Assembly: GCF_002979415.1 (NCBI RefSeq)
Contig: NZ_PCOT01000014.1
Span: 1 to 64,000 of the forward strand
DNA: 64,000 nt
Source: Microbacterium sp. MYb72
Lineage (GTDB): Bacteria; Actinomycetota; Actinomycetes; Actinomycetales; Microbacteriaceae
Direction: 5' to 3'
Under the pieces are notes generated by a model, which saw only the letters and a program-made list of their open reading frames with translations, ran no database searches and was not told the DNA's origin. The stretch's first letter is position 1. Each line of letters opens with the position of its first letter. A program made the position numbers and the translations under genes. Below, piece after piece: positions 33,886 to 43,371 of the stretch.

Positions 33886-36084
33886 CTAGGAGTACCGTCC
33901 GGCGCGATGAGCCAGCACCGTCAGCTCGACCCTGTTGCGCACGCCGAGCTTCACGAACACCCGACCGAGGTGCACCTCGACCGTGCGCACCGAGACGCGG
34001 AGATCGTCGCCGATCTCGCGGTTGGATCCTCCCGTCACGGCGCGCATCGCGACCTCCAGTTCCCTGGACGTCAGCACCGGCTCCCAGGCGCGGCGGCACG
34101 CACCGACGAGGCTGTCCTCCGCGTCAGCCGCACGATCCTCCCGTTCCGCCGCCGAGAGGCGTTCCTCGGCGTCGCGGGCCCACGCCTCGGCACCGGCCGT
34201 CTGGAACAGGGTCAGCGCCGTCTGGAGATGCTCGCGGGCCACGGCTGGCTCGTCCCTGACCAGTGCACGGGTGCCGAGCATCGACTCGACCCTGGCACGG
34301 GAGAACGGGGACGCGAGAGCCCTCGTCGCGAGGACGATCTCGTCGCGCTCCCGTCGCCACCGCGCATCAGGCGTCGCCGCGATGCGCGACATGAGCTCAC
34401 GCGACAGCCGGGCGTCCGGCGGCTCGATCAACGGGGACGCGGGCGCTCCGTCATCGCGGACGAGTTCGTCGAGCTCGGGGACGGAGAACTGTCCTCGGGG
34501 AGAGCCGCGGTCCGCCCAGAGCCTCAAGAACGACGACGCCTCGTCGGCCTCTCCCCTGAGGAACGTCTCGACGGCGTGATCCACGAGCCGGTCGATGCGG
34601 ACAGCGGACGGCAGCGACGCTGTCAGCGCTTCGGAGATCGGACCGATGCGTCCGCTCACGGCGAGGTCGAGTCGTCGTGCGAGGACCACCCCGAGACCGG
34701 CGAAGGGCATCGCGACGGGGAGGTCGAGCGCCGCCTCCCGAAGCCGCTCCCTGGCGTGGCCGAGATCGCCCCGCCAGACGAGCAGCAGCACCTCGACGAC
34801 GGCGCGGTACGCCGCGACGAGCGGGCTATGTTCGAAACCGGCGACGAACGGGTCGACCTCGGTCCCGAGTCCGGACCCGCCGGCCGCCAGGAACCTCAGC
34901 GCCTGATCGAGGTCCCCGTCGACCGAAGCGCGGAGGGCACGGAGCATCCCTCCGGTGAGCGGCCCGGCTCCGACCTCGCCGTCGATCTCGTCCTCCCCGG
35001 CGATCAGCCAGGCGAGGGTGACGACGGGGTCGCGCAGCGTGCTCTCGGCTCCGACTCTCGCGCAGCCTTCACGCAGCGCCTCCAGCCAGATCCGCATCCC
35101 GCGTCGATCGCCGCGCTCCGCGCTGAGGACGGCGGCGAAGGCGGCTGCTCGCGCCCACGAGTACCAGTCCTCGTCGTCACCCGACTGTGGCCGGAGCGAA
35201 CCGGGGTCCACCTCGGGGACCGCGCCCTGAAGGAACGCCTCGGCGACCACGAGTCCTCCGAGCCCCTGCAGGCGAAAGCGCTCCGTTCCAGCCGGGAACA
35301 GCGCGCCGAGCCAGGCCGCCGCCTCCGCGGCGTATCCGGCGCCGATGGCGGCGGCGCCGGCGACCTGACGCGCCTCGTCGAGATCCGATCCGGTGGCGTG
35401 CGCGGCAGCCTCCGCCGCGAGGAGCAGTGCACCATCGGGATGTCCTGATTCGGAGAGTCTCCGTGCGATGCGGGTCAGCTCCGGCGCGGTCTCAGGGATG
35501 CCGTACGACGAGGCGCGCGCGCGATGCCAGTCCGCGTCCACTCCGGCGCCGGGCGCGCCGAAGATGCGGGCGAGCCTCTCGTGCACCGAGGCCTCGACGA
35601 CCGGGTCCGCGGTCGCCCGCAGCCAGACCTCGAGAAGAGGATCGACTAGTCGAATCCGCCCCGCGCGCACGACGAGGTGCGCGCCGATCGCACTCCGCAT
35701 CAGCTCCTCGGCGCTCCGGCCGTCGAAAGCGAGCAGCGGCGCCAGCGCATCGTCCAGGCGCAGAGCGAGGGCGAGGAGGAGATCGCGGTCGCGCTCGCTC
35801 CATTCGATGCCGTCGTATCGCGCCGTGATCGACGCGACCAGCGGCAGCGGAGAAGGAAGCGGGCGCATCCCCGTGCGCACGGCAGGGTCGAGGATGCGCA
35901 CGACATCGCGGATCGCCTCACGGTCGCCGTTCAGCTGAGCGGCGATGCGGGCCATTACATGTGGTGCGCAGGTCAGCGCCGCGTCTCGAAGGTCCGCGAG
36001 GACCTCTTCGATGTCCGGCGCTGCGAAGCGACTGCTCGAAACGTTGATGCTGTTCCCCCCGGATGTGCGAGAACCTCCTCGCAC
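33886..36084 (-). CDS. Large LuxR family regulator without a P-loop
   Basis: About 732 residues. The C-terminal ~60 residues are a LuxR helix-turn-helix (LTSRELEVAMRAVTGGSNREIGDDL, then SVRTVEVHLGRVFVKLG). The remaining ~660 are helical, Ala/Leu-rich and TPR-like, as in LAL/MalT regulators. No Walker A (GxxxxGKS/T) is present anywhere, so the STAND ATPase switch is missing or degenerate. The start is uncertain: GTG 36084 has TACCCT five bases before it, while the longest frame begins at TTG 36099. It lies within the ribosome/translation cluster, after rbfA. Target genes are unknown. Confidence 0.8.
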   Translation of the reverse strand: MRGGSRTSGGNSINVSSSRFAAPDIEEVLADLRDAALTCAPHVMARIAAQLNGDREAIRDVVRILDPAVRTGMRPLPSPLPLVASITARYDGIEWSERDRDLLLALALRLDDALAPLLAFDGRSAEELMRSAIGAHLVVRAGRIRLVDPLLEVWLRATADPVVEASVHERLARIFGAPGAGVDADWHRARASSYGIPETAPELTRIARRLSESGHPDGALLLAAEAAAHATGSDLDEARQVAGAAAIGAGYAAEAAAWLGALFPAGTERFRLQGLGGLVVAEAFLQGAVPEVDPGSLRPQSGDDEDWYSWARAAAFAAVLSAERGDRRGMRIWLEALREGCARVGAESTLRDPVVTLAWLIAGEDEIDGEVGAGPLTGGMLRALRASVDGDLDQALRFLAAGGSGLGTEVDPFVAGFEHSPLVAAYRAVVEVLLLVWRGDLGHARERLREAALDLPVAMPFAGLGVVLARRLDLAVSGRIGPISEALTASLPSAVRIDRLVDHAVETFLRGEADEASSFLRLWADRGSPRGQFSVPELDELVRDDGAPASPLIEPPDARLSRELMSRIAATPDARWRRERDEIVLATRALASPFSRARVESMLGTRALVRDEPAVAREHLQTALTLFQTAGAEAWARDAEERLSAAEREDRAADAEDSLVGACRRAWEPVLTSRELEVAMRAVTGGSNREIGDDLRVSVRTVEVHLGRVFVKLGVRNRVELTVLAHRAGRYS

Positions 36085-36089
36085 AGCCG

Positions 36090-36095
36090 AGGGTA
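36090..36095 (-). promoter_or_regulatory. -10 box of a leaderless promoter, LuxR-type gene
   Basis: TACCCT on the minus strand, five bases before GTG 36084. This supports that start. Confidence 0.4.
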
Positions 36096-36114
36096 GCAAA
36101 ACCCCGGACGGGGA

Positions 36115-36546
36115 TCAGCGATCGGCGTCGTCGTCCGCGTGGACGTACGGGTCCGCGTCGCCGGCGTGCGATGCCGAGGACGCGAGCCTGGCGACCTCTG
36201 CATCATGCTCCTGCGCCTGGCGGAGCAGCGCGGAGATGTGGTCCGCGTTCTCCGGCAGGGCGTCCGGGATGAACTCGAGCGTCGGCACGAGGCGCGTGCT
36301 GAGCTGCTTGCCCACCTCGCTGCGCAGCATCCCCGTGGCGGAGGTGAGAGCGGCGCCGCTGGCGAGACGCTCCTCCTCCGTGCCAAGGACGGTGTAGAAC
36401 ACGGATGCATGCTGAAGATCGCCGCTGACGCGGACGTCGGTGATCGTGACGAAGCCGAGGCGCGGATCGCGCAGCCCCTTCTCCAGCCGCTCGGCGAGGA
36501 TCACGCGGATGCGGTCCGCAAGACGAGCCTGTCTTTCACCAGCCAT
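36115..36546 (-). CDS. rbfA: 30S ribosome-binding factor A
   Basis: 143-residue KH-like 30S maturation factor. RIRVILAERLEKGLRDPRLGFVTITDVRVSGDLQHASVFYTVLG covers the core fold, and LRSEVGKQLSTRLVPTLEFIPD is the second signature. The acidic tail (HADDDADR) is common in actinobacteria. It follows infB by 71 bases containing a strong hairpin, so its level may be uncoupled from infB. GGGAGAGAAC precedes ATG 36546. Confidence 0.95.
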   Translation of the reverse strand: MAGERQARLADRIRVILAERLEKGLRDPRLGFVTITDVRVSGDLQHASVFYTVLGTEEERLASGAALTSATGMLRSEVGKQLSTRLVPTLEFIPDALPENADHISALLRQAQEHDAEVARLASSASHAGDADPYVHADDDADR

Positions 36547-36567
36547 TGTTCTCTCCCTCTACGAAGC

Positions 36568-36604
36568 CTTCGGGCGAGGATGCGCTCAGCATCCTCGCCC
36601 GAAG
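36568..36604 (-). terminator. Hairpin between infB and rbfA
   Basis: CTTCGGGCGAGGATGC (36568-36583) and its complement (36589-36604) form a 16-bp perfect stem with a five-base loop, 13 bases past the infB stop. Without a U-tract it may be a processing or stabilising hairpin rather than a full stop. Confidence 0.6.
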
Positions 36605-36617
36605 ATATCGAACTCGA

Positions 36618-39377
36618 TCAGCCGCGAGGCTTCTCGACCATCTCTGTGGTCTCGATCTCGTCGCCGATCTGGATGTCGTTGTACTTGCCCAGGCCGATAC
36701 CCGCCTCGTAGTCCGTGCGGACCTCGGTGACGTCGTCCTTGAAGCGGCGCAGCGACTCGATGGCGAGGCCATCGGCGAGCACGACGCCGTCGCGGATGAC
36801 GCGAGCCTTGGCGTTTCGCGTGATCGTTCCCGACCGCACGATGACACCGGCGATGTTGCCGAACTTCGAGGAGCGGAACACCTCGCGGATCTCGGCGACA
36901 CCCGACTGGACCTCTTCGTACTCCGGCTTGAGCATTCCCTTGAGGGAGCTCTCGATCTCGTCGATCGCGTTGTAGATGACCGAGTAGAACCGGATGTCGA
37001 CGCCTTCACGGGAGGCGCGCTCGCGCGCCTTCGTGTCGGGGCGGACGTTGAAGCCCACGATGATCGCGTTGTCGATCGTCGCCAGGTTCACATCCGACTC
37101 GGTGATCGCACCGACGCCGCGGTGGATGATGCGCAGCTGCACCGAGTCGTCGACCTCGATCTTGAGGAGCGACTCCTCCAGCGCCTCGACGGCACCGGAG
37201 ACGTCACCCTTGATGATGAGGTTGAGCGACTCGACCTTGCCGTCTTCGAGAGCACGGGTGAAGTCCTCGAGCGAGATGCGCTTGCGGGCCTTGGCCAGCT
37301 GGGCGTTGCGCTCGACCGCTTCACGCTTCTCAGCGATCTGGCGGGCCATGCGGTCCTCCTCGGTGACGATGAAGACGTCACCGGCACGGGGCACCGAGTT
37401 CAGACCCTGCACCTGCACCGGGCGCGACGGGTAGGCCTCGAGGACCTGCTCGCCGTTCTCGTCGGCCATGGCGCGCACGCGTCCGTAGGCGGTGCCCGCG
37501 ACGATCGCGTCGCCGACCCGGAGGGTTCCGGACTGGATCAGCACGGTGGCGACCGAACCGCGACCCTTGTCGAGCTTCGCCTCGATGGCGACGCCTCGAG
37601 CGCCCTTGTTCGGGTTGGCCGTGAGGTCGAGACCGGCGTCGGCGGTGAGCAGCACGGCGTCCAGGAGCTCCTGGATGCCGGTTCCCGCACGGGCCGAGAC
37701 GTCGACGAACATGACGTCGCCGCCGTACTCCTCTGCGACGAGACCGTACTCGGTGAGCTGCTGACGGACCTTGGCCGGGTTGGCCTCGGGCTTGTCGACC
37801 TTGTTCACCGCGACCACGATCGGCACGTTCGCCGCCTGGGCGTGGTTCAGGGCCTCCACCGTCTGCGGCATGATGCCGTCGTCGGCCGCGACCACGAGGA
37901 TCGCGAGGTCGGTGACCTGCGCACCACGGGCACGCATGGCGGTGAACGCCTCGTGACCGGGGGTGTCGATGAACGTGATGGCGCGCTCGATGCCCTCGTG
38001 CTCGGTCCAGACCTGGTAGGCGCCGATGTGCTGGGTGATGCCGCCGGCCTCACCCTCGATGACGTTGGTCTGACGGATCGCGTCGAGCAGTCGCGTCTTA
38101 CCGTGGTCGACGTGACCCATGACGGTGACGACGGGAGGACGGATCTCGAGGTCGTCCTCGCTCTCGTTCTCCAGCTCGGCCTCGAGGTCGAGACCGAAGC
38201 CCTCGAGGAGCTCCTTGTCCTCGTCCTCGGGCGAGACCATCTGGATCTTGTAGCCGAGCTCGGCGCCGAGGACCTCGAAGGTCGCCTCATCCAGCGACTC
38301 GGTGGCCGTGGCCATCTCGCCGAGGTTGAAGAGGATCGTGACCAGGGTTCCGGGCTGCACCGTGTAACCGGTCAGCGTCTCGATCTTGTCGGCGAAGTCC
38401 GCGATCGACGCGCCGCGGCGCATGCGGATGACCTCTCCGTTGCCGCGGGTGACGTTGACGCCACCGACGACCGGAGCACTCCGCATCTCGAACTCTTGCC
38501 GCTTCGCCCGCCGCGACTTGCGCTGCTTGCTCTTGCCGCCGCCCTTGCCGAAGGCACCGGCGGTACCGCCGCCAGGACCACGACCGCGTCCACCGCCGCC
38601 ACCCGGGCGACCGGCGAAACCGCCGCCGCCGGGACGTGCGCCGGGACCGGCGCCGGGTGCACCGGCGCCGCCGGGACGACCGGGGCCACCGGGACGCTGC
38701 TGGAACGGAGCGCCGGGACGACCGCCCTGTCCACCGCGCGGAGCGCCGGGACGGGGGGAACCTGGGCGCGGAGCGCCCGGGCGGGGCGCGCCGGGGCGCG
38801 GAGCCTGCGGACGCGGGATGTTGCCAGGCGTCGGACGCTGGCCCATGCCCTGCGCCGAAGCGAACGGGTTGTTGCCAGGACGCGGACCCGCGGGACGCTG
38901 ACCCATCCCCTGCGAGGAGGAGAACGGGTTGTTTCCGGGGCGCGGCGCACCGGGCTTCGGAGCTCCGCCATCGGCGGGCTTCGGAGCTGCGGGACCGGGC
39001 TTGGCTGCGGCCTCGGAAGCCGCGGGAGCCGCCGGAGCGGCCTCTGCCGGAGCTTCGGCGACCGCGGGAGCGGCCGGAGCAGCGACCTCAGGGGCCGGAG
39101 CAGGCTTGGGGCCGGGCTTCGGACCCGGGGTGGGTCCGGAGGGCTTGGCCGCTGCCGGCTTGGCTGCGGCGGGCTTCGACGCCGGGGCGGCGTCTGCCGA
39201 GGACTTCAGCGAGGCATCGGACTCGATCGCGGCGCGCAGCTTGCGCGCCACCGGCGGTTCGATGGTCGAAGAGGGGCTCTTGACGAACTCTCCGAGTTCC
39301 TTGAGCTTTGCAAGTGCGATCTTGCTGTCGACGCCGAGTTCGGCGGCGATCTCATGTACGCGTGGTTTACCAGCCAC
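36618..39377 (-). CDS. infB: Translation initiation factor IF-2
   Basis: 919-residue initiation GTPase that brings fMet-tRNA to the 30S subunit. The IF2_N domain is at about 5-50 ([28 protein letters not shown]). A long low-complexity Ala/Pro then Gly/Pro/Arg-rich linker runs to about 290, with repeated GQRP and RPGAPRPG units. The G domain has GHVDHGKT (about 420), [10 protein letters not shown] and NKVDKPEAN. Domains II to IV complete the protein and it ends EMVEKPRG. It follows ylxR by 94 bases. Confidence 0.97.
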   Translation of the reverse strand: MAGKPRVHEIAAELGVDSKIALAKLKELGEFVKSPSSTIEPPVARKLRAAIESDASLKSSADAAPASKPAAAKPAAAKPSGPTPGPKPGPKPAPAPEVAAPAAPAVAEAPAEAAPAAPAASEAAAKPGPAAPKPADGGAPKPGAPRPGNNPFSSSQGMGQRPAGPRPGNNPFASAQGMGQRPTPGNIPRPQAPRPGAPRPGAPRPGSPRPGAPRGGQGGRPGAPFQQRPGGPGRPGGAGAPGAGPGARPGGGGFAGRPGGGGGRGRGPGGGTAGAFGKGGGKSKQRKSRRAKRQEFEMRSAPVVGGVNVTRGNGEVIRMRRGASIADFADKIETLTGYTVQPGTLVTILFNLGEMATATESLDEATFEVLGAELGYKIQMVSPEDEDKELLEGFGLDLEAELENESEDDLEIRPPVVTVMGHVDHGKTRLLDAIRQTNVIEGEAGGITQHIGAYQVWTEHEGIERAITFIDTPGHEAFTAMRARGAQVTDLAILVVAADDGIMPQTVEALNHAQAANVPIVVAVNKVDKPEANPAKVRQQLTEYGLVAEEYGGDVMFVDVSARAGTGIQELLDAVLLTADAGLDLTANPNKGARGVAIEAKLDKGRGSVATVLIQSGTLRVGDAIVAGTAYGRVRAMADENGEQVLEAYPSRPVQVQGLNSVPRAGDVFIVTEEDRMARQIAEKREAVERNAQLAKARKRISLEDFTRALEDGKVESLNLIIKGDVSGAVEALEESLLKIEVDDSVQLRIIHRGVGAITESDVNLATIDNAIIVGFNVRPDTKARERASREGVDIRFYSVIYNAIDEIESSLKGMLKPEYEEVQSGVAEIREVFRSSKFGNIAGVIVRSGTITRNAKARVIRDGVVLADGLAIESLRRFKDDVTEVRTDYEAGIGLGKYNDIQIGDEIETTEMVEKPRG

Positions 39378-39471
39378 AATTCTCCTGTCGGGTTCGGTCC
39401 ACCCAGACAGGGCAGACCACTAGTCGCGGACGGGTCTCATTTCGAGCCGTTCACTTTGTTTCCATAGCTGT

Positions 39472-39726
39472 TCAGCCTTTGTTTCTTGGCGAATAATCTT
39501 CGATGGTCTGCGTGTCCAGAATCGTGGACACACGCAGTGCTCGTCCGAAAGCGCGGCGCCGCAGTGCGGCATCCATGCATTCCCGCGTCGGATGCACCCA
39601 CGCGCCACGCCCCGGCAGCACAGCACTCTCATCGATGATGAGGATGTCGTTCTGGGACACCACCCTGAGCAGAGTGGAGCGGGGAGCACGCGCGCGACAG
39701 CCGACGCACGTTCGTACGGGTTCCAT
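39472..39726 (-). CDS. ylxR: YlxR family nucleic-acid-binding protein
   Basis: 84 residues of the DUF448/YlxR family, found between nusA and infB in most Gram-positives. RTCVGCRARAPRSTLLRVV is the GRGA-family opening, and LPGRGAWVHPTRECMDAALRRRAFGRALR is the central RNA-binding-like motif. It has been linked to RNase P binding and to transcription control in other bacteria. ATG 39726 is chosen because homologues begin MEPVRTCVGC; the upstream ATG at 39744 lies in the hairpin before it. Confidence 0.9.
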   Translation of the reverse strand: MEPVRTCVGCRARAPRSTLLRVVSQNDILIIDESAVLPGRGAWVHPTRECMDAALRRRAFGRALRVSTILDTQTIEDYSPRNKG

Positions 39727-39743
39727 CTTACACCTGCGTTTCA

Positions 39744-39776
39744 CCCGGACTCACCGCCCGAGGGGGCGAGTCCGGG
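39744..39776 (-). terminator. Hairpin between nusA and ylxR
   Basis: CCCGGACTC (39744-39752) and GAGTCCGGG (39768-39776) pair, with a GC-rich inner loop that can extend the fold. It lies 8 bases past the nusA stop. It could be an attenuator or processing site within the operon. Confidence 0.5.
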
Positions 39777-39783
39777 AAGCGGA

Positions 39784-40767
39784 TCAGTCCAGGACGCTGT
39801 CGGGCTGGATGTCGATCTTGGCGCCGGTCAGCTTCGCGGCCAGACGGGCGTTCTGCCCCTCCTTGCCGATCGCGAGCGACAGCTGGTAATCGGGGACCAG
39901 CGCGCGGACGGCCTTGGTGCCGGCGTCTAGGATGAACGAGCTGGTCACCTTGGCCGGCGACAGCGCGTTCGCGACGAAGGCCGCGAGCTCGGGGTTGTAG
40001 TCGATGATGTCGATCTTCTCCCCCGCGAGCTCCTCGGTCACCGCGCGGACGCGACGGCCGAGTTCGCCGATGCAGGCGCCCTTGGCGTTGATGGCCGGGT
40101 CGTTGGCCTTCACCGCGATCTTGGTGCGGTGGCCGGCCTCACGGGCGAGCGAGACGATCTCCACGAGTCCGCCGGCGATCTCGGGCACCTCGAGCGCGAA
40201 CAGCTTGCGCACGAGACCGGGGTGCGTGCGGGAGACCGTGATCTGCGGGCCCTTGAGTCCCTTGGCCACGCTGGTCACGTAGACGCGGAGGCGCGAGCCG
40301 TGGGTGTACTCCTCACCGGGGACCTGCTCCTCTGGCGGGAGGATGGCCTCGACGGAGCCCAGGTCGACGTGGATCATCCTCGGGTTCGGCCCCTGCTGGA
40401 TGACGCCGGCGACGATGTCGCCCTCCTTGCCGCGGAACTCGCCGAGCACCGCGTCGTCTGCAATGTCGCGCAGACGCTGGCTGATGACCTGCTTCGCGGC
40501 GAAGGCGGCGATGCGGCCGAAGTCGTCGGGAGTCGCGTCCTCCTCGCCGATGACGGCGCCCTCTTCGTCGGTGACGACCTGGAGCACGTCGACGTGACCG
40601 GTCTTGCGGTCGAGGGAGACGCGGACGCCCTCAGGCGCGGGGCCGTCTCCGGCGACGTGCTTGTTGTACGCCGTCAGGATGGCCTGTTCGATGATCGACA
40701 CGAGTTCGTCGAAGGGAATCGCCTTCTCCTTCTCGATCCCACGCAGCAGACTCAGTTCGATGTCCAT
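39784..40767 (-). CDS. nusA: Transcription termination/antitermination protein NusA
   Basis: 327-residue NusA without the C-terminal acidic repeats of E. coli, the normal actinobacterial length. The N-terminal RNA polymerase-binding domain opens MDIELSLLRGIEKEKAI. The S1 domain (about 115-190) contains GVIQQGPNPRMIHVDLGSVEAILPPEEQVPGE. Two KH domains follow, with RTHPGLVRKLFALEVPEI and GACIGELGRRVRAVTEEL. ATG 40767 is the start in all homologues; upstream reading frame is shadow. No rimP precedes it. Confidence 0.95.
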   Translation of the reverse strand: MDIELSLLRGIEKEKAIPFDELVSIIEQAILTAYNKHVAGDGPAPEGVRVSLDRKTGHVDVLQVVTDEEGAVIGEEDATPDDFGRIAAFAAKQVISQRLRDIADDAVLGEFRGKEGDIVAGVIQQGPNPRMIHVDLGSVEAILPPEEQVPGEEYTHGSRLRVYVTSVAKGLKGPQITVSRTHPGLVRKLFALEVPEIAGGLVEIVSLAREAGHRTKIAVKANDPAINAKGACIGELGRRVRAVTEELAGEKIDIIDYNPELAAFVANALSPAKVTSSFILDAGTKAVRALVPDYQLSLAIGKEGQNARLAAKLTGAKIDIQPDSVLD

Positions 40768-40956
40768 GACGGCCTCTCTATTCAGCTCTCGCCTCGCGCA
40801 ATCGACCGCGGGCATCGGTCCAGGATACCGGAAGCGGGCGGCATCCCGCCCTCTCCGCCGGTCAGGGCGACGCGGCGGGCGTGCAGCGATAGCCTGGGCG
40901 CGACGCCGGAACGCGGCGAGCCGCACCGCTGCGGCGACGGAACGCAGGAGGAACGC

Positions 40957-42312
40957 GTGACCAGGTTCGACACCATCGTTGTGGGTGCAGGCATGTCGGG
41001 GATGACGAGCGCACGGATGCTGGCGGATGCCGGCCAGCGGGTCGTCGTGCTCGAGGGACGCGATCGGATCGGCGGACGGATGAACACCGACCGCGCGTCC
41101 GGCTTCCCCGTCGACCTCGGCGCCTCGTGGATACACGGGATCGACGGGTCGCCGCTGTGGGATCTCACGCAGGCCCTCGGCATCCCGACCCTCGAGTACA
41201 CGGTCGGCAGCTTCCAGGTCGGCGGTCGCCCGATCGAGAACTTCGACGGGGACGGCGCGGCGATGGATGCCGCCGCCACGGCGCAGTGGATCGCCGACGT
41301 CGACGAGGCCGATCGCCTGCTCGTCGAGGAGATCGCATCGTCCGCTCCCGGCGACACCTACCTCGACGTGACCGAGCGCGCGCTGGACCGCTCAGGACTC
41401 GACGCGGAGCGCATCGATGAGATCCGCGAGTTCTTCCGCCATCGCGTCGAGGAGCAGTGCGGCGCCTGGATCGGCGATCTCGACGCGCACGGACTCGACG
41501 AGGATGCGATCGACGGCGACGAGGTCATCTTCCCACGCGGCTACGACGAGCTCCCGCGCCGGATCGGCGCCGGGCTCGACGTGCGGCTGAACCACACCGT
41601 CACCGGGGTGTCCCGCTCTGCGAGCGGCGTCGTCGTCACCGCGGAGGGCGAGGATTTCACGGCCGATCGTGTCATCGTCACGGTGCCGCTCGGAGTGCTC
41701 AAGACCGGGAGGATCGCCTTCACCCCACCGCTCCCCGATGAGGTGTCCGGCCCGATCGAGCGCTTGGGCATGGGCGTGTTCAACAAGGTGTTCGTCCAAT
41801 TCCCCGAACGGTTCTGGAACGAGGACAGCTACGTCATCCGAGCGCTCGGCGAAGCGGGCGAGCACTGGCATTCCTGGTACGACGTCTCCGCGGTGAGCGG
41901 TCTGCCGACGCTCCTCACGTTCGCCGCCGGACCGTTCGGCCGGCGCATGCAGGAGCTGTCGGACGAGGACGTCGTGGCCGACTCCGTCGCCGCCCTCCGT
42001 GCGCTGTACGGTACGAGGGTCCCCGCACCGACGGCGCACTGGATCACCCGCTGGGGGCAGGATCGCTTCTCGGACGGCTCCTACTCGCACCTGGCCGTCG
42101 GTTCGTCGCACCACGACCACGATGCTCTCGCCGGCCCGGTCGACGACGTCCTCCACTTCGCCGGCGAGGCGACGTGGGGAGAGGAGCCCGCGACCGTGGG
42201 CGCCGCGTTCTACTCGGGTCACAGGGCCGCGGAGAGGATCCTCGGCCGCCCCGTGGACCTCGCGGCGTTCGCCGCCGCGATCAGGGAGCGGGAGCAGACG
42301 GCAGATCGTTGA
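40957..42312 (+). CDS. FAD-dependent amine oxidase
   Basis: 451-residue flavin monoamine/polyamine oxidase-type enzyme. The dinucleotide-binding motif is VVGAGMSGMTSARML (about 8-22), then VVVLEGRDRIGGRM, and the substrate/FAD stretch VDLGASWIHGIDGSPLWDL. The C-terminal FAD contact is VLHFAGEATWGEEPATVGAAFYSGHRAAERIL. It resembles polyamine oxidases, which cleave secondary amines to aldehyde, amine and peroxide. GTG 40957 has CAGGAGG seven bases upstream. It is divergent from nusA and overlaps the converging LOG gene by 32 bases. Confidence 0.9.
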   Translation: MTRFDTIVVGAGMSGMTSARMLADAGQRVVVLEGRDRIGGRMNTDRASGFPVDLGASWIHGIDGSPLWDLTQALGIPTLEYTVGSFQVGGRPIENFDGDGAAMDAAATAQWIADVDEADRLLVEEIASSAPGDTYLDVTERALDRSGLDAERIDEIREFFRHRVEEQCGAWIGDLDAHGLDEDAIDGDEVIFPRGYDELPRRIGAGLDVRLNHTVTGVSRSASGVVVTAEGEDFTADRVIVTVPLGVLKTGRIAFTPPLPDEVSGPIERLGMGVFNKVFVQFPERFWNEDSYVIRALGEAGEHWHSWYDVSAVSGLPTLLTFAAGPFGRRMQELSDEDVVADSVAALRALYGTRVPAPTAHWITRWGQDRFSDGSYSHLAVGSSHHDHDALAGPVDDVLHFAGEATWGEEPATVGAAFYSGHRAAERILGRPVDLAAFAAAIREREQTADR

Positions 42313-43321
42313 TCGCGCGGATCAGGCGGAACAGCTCCCCCACGCGGTACTGATCGAGGTGCAGGGACAATCGCGGCAGATCGAGCAGGTCGTCATCGGC
42401 GACCTCGGGCTGGCGAGGCGCGGTGCGCTCGATGCGGCCTGAGATCAGCATCCCGGCGAAACGCTCGTTGAGATCCTCGATCTCGGCGTCGGTTGGCGCA
42501 TTCCTCAGCCGGAGCACGAGCGTGCCGCCGACCCAGCGCAGGGAGTCGTAGTTGCGCCAGAACCCGGTGATCTCCGCCGTCGCGGCCTCGATCGAGTCGG
42601 TGATGACGACACGATCGAAGTCGCCCTCGGAGATGACTCCGGTCGGAGCGAGATCCTCGTCGATGAACCGCTTGAGTCCGGTCCAGAAGGTGCCGCCCTT
42701 CTCATCGAGCAGCACGATCGGCATCGGCTCCGCCTTGCCCGTCTGCTGAAGGGTCAGCAGCTCGAACATCTCGTCCAGCGTTCCGAAGCCGCCGGGCAGG
42801 CAGATGAAGCCGCGCGATTCCTTCATGAGCATGAGCTTTCGGGTGAAGAAGTACTTCATCGCGACCACGTGGTCCGAGGCCTCGATGATCGCGTTCGCCT
42901 TCTCCTCGAAGGGCAGACGGATCGAGACGCCCAGCGAGAGGGCAGGACCCGCTCCTTCGGCCGCCGCCTGCATGATGCCCGGGCCCGCCCCGGTGACGAC
43001 CATCCAGCCGTCGGCGGCGAGCGCCGACGCCACGTCCCGCGCCTGGCGATAGAGCGGATCGTCCTGCCTCGTGCGGGCCGATCCGAACACCGTGACCTTC
43101 GGCACTCCGCCGTAGGGGGCGAACAGGCGGAACGCATCCCGCATCTCGGCGAGCGCAGCCGAGGCGATCTTGAGGTCGAGGCGGTCGGCGCCGTCCTCTC
43201 CGAGGAGGATGGCCGTACGCAGCATCCGCATCACCAGTCGCCGGTCGGACCGCACTCCGGCGTCGTCGAGCACTCTGTTGATCTCGGCGCTGAGCGCTTC
43301 GGGGAGTGGTTCCTCAGTCAT
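42281..43321 (-). CDS. LOG family protein (cytokinin phosphoribohydrolase-like)
   Basis: 346 residues. The LOG/TIGR00730 Rossmann domain is central, with VTVFGSARTRQDDPLYRQARDVA, then VVTGAGPGIMQAAAEGA and the signature GGFGTLDEMFELLTLQQTGK. Helical extensions exist on both sides, making it longer than plant-type LOG (~200). Family members remove ribose 5'-phosphate from nucleotides, and the older 'lysine decarboxylase' label is not supported by biochemistry. Its 3' end overlaps the amine oxidase gene tail to tail. Confidence 0.9.
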   Translation of the reverse strand: MTEEPLPEALSAEINRVLDDAGVRSDRRLVMRMLRTAILLGEDGADRLDLKIASAALAEMRDAFRLFAPYGGVPKVTVFGSARTRQDDPLYRQARDVASALAADGWMVVTGAGPGIMQAAAEGAGPALSLGVSIRLPFEEKANAIIEASDHVVAMKYFFTRKLMLMKESRGFICLPGGFGTLDEMFELLTLQQTGKAEPMPIVLLDEKGGTFWTGLKRFIDEDLAPTGVISEGDFDRVVITDSIEAATAEITGFWRNYDSLRWVGGTLVLRLRNAPTDAEIEDLNERFAGMLISGRIERTAPRQPEVADDDLLDLPRLSLHLDQYRVGELFRLIRAINDLPSAPAP

Positions 43322-43371
43322 GCGTCCAGCGTGTCACGCGAACCGCCGCACAGCCGACGCAACGCCGCCGG

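Noticed and set aside
36546..39467. A 973-residue open frame opposite infB
   Set aside because: Antisense shadow. infB has the complete GTPase motifs on the minus strand.
40129..40956. N-terminal extension of the amine oxidase frame
   Set aside because: It is antisense to nusA. The FAD-binding motif and AGGAGG site place the start at GTG 40957.
39784..41136. A 450-residue NusA start at 41136
   Set aside because: The extra 120 residues lie opposite the amine oxidase start region and are unlike NusA. ATG 40767 starts the known domain.
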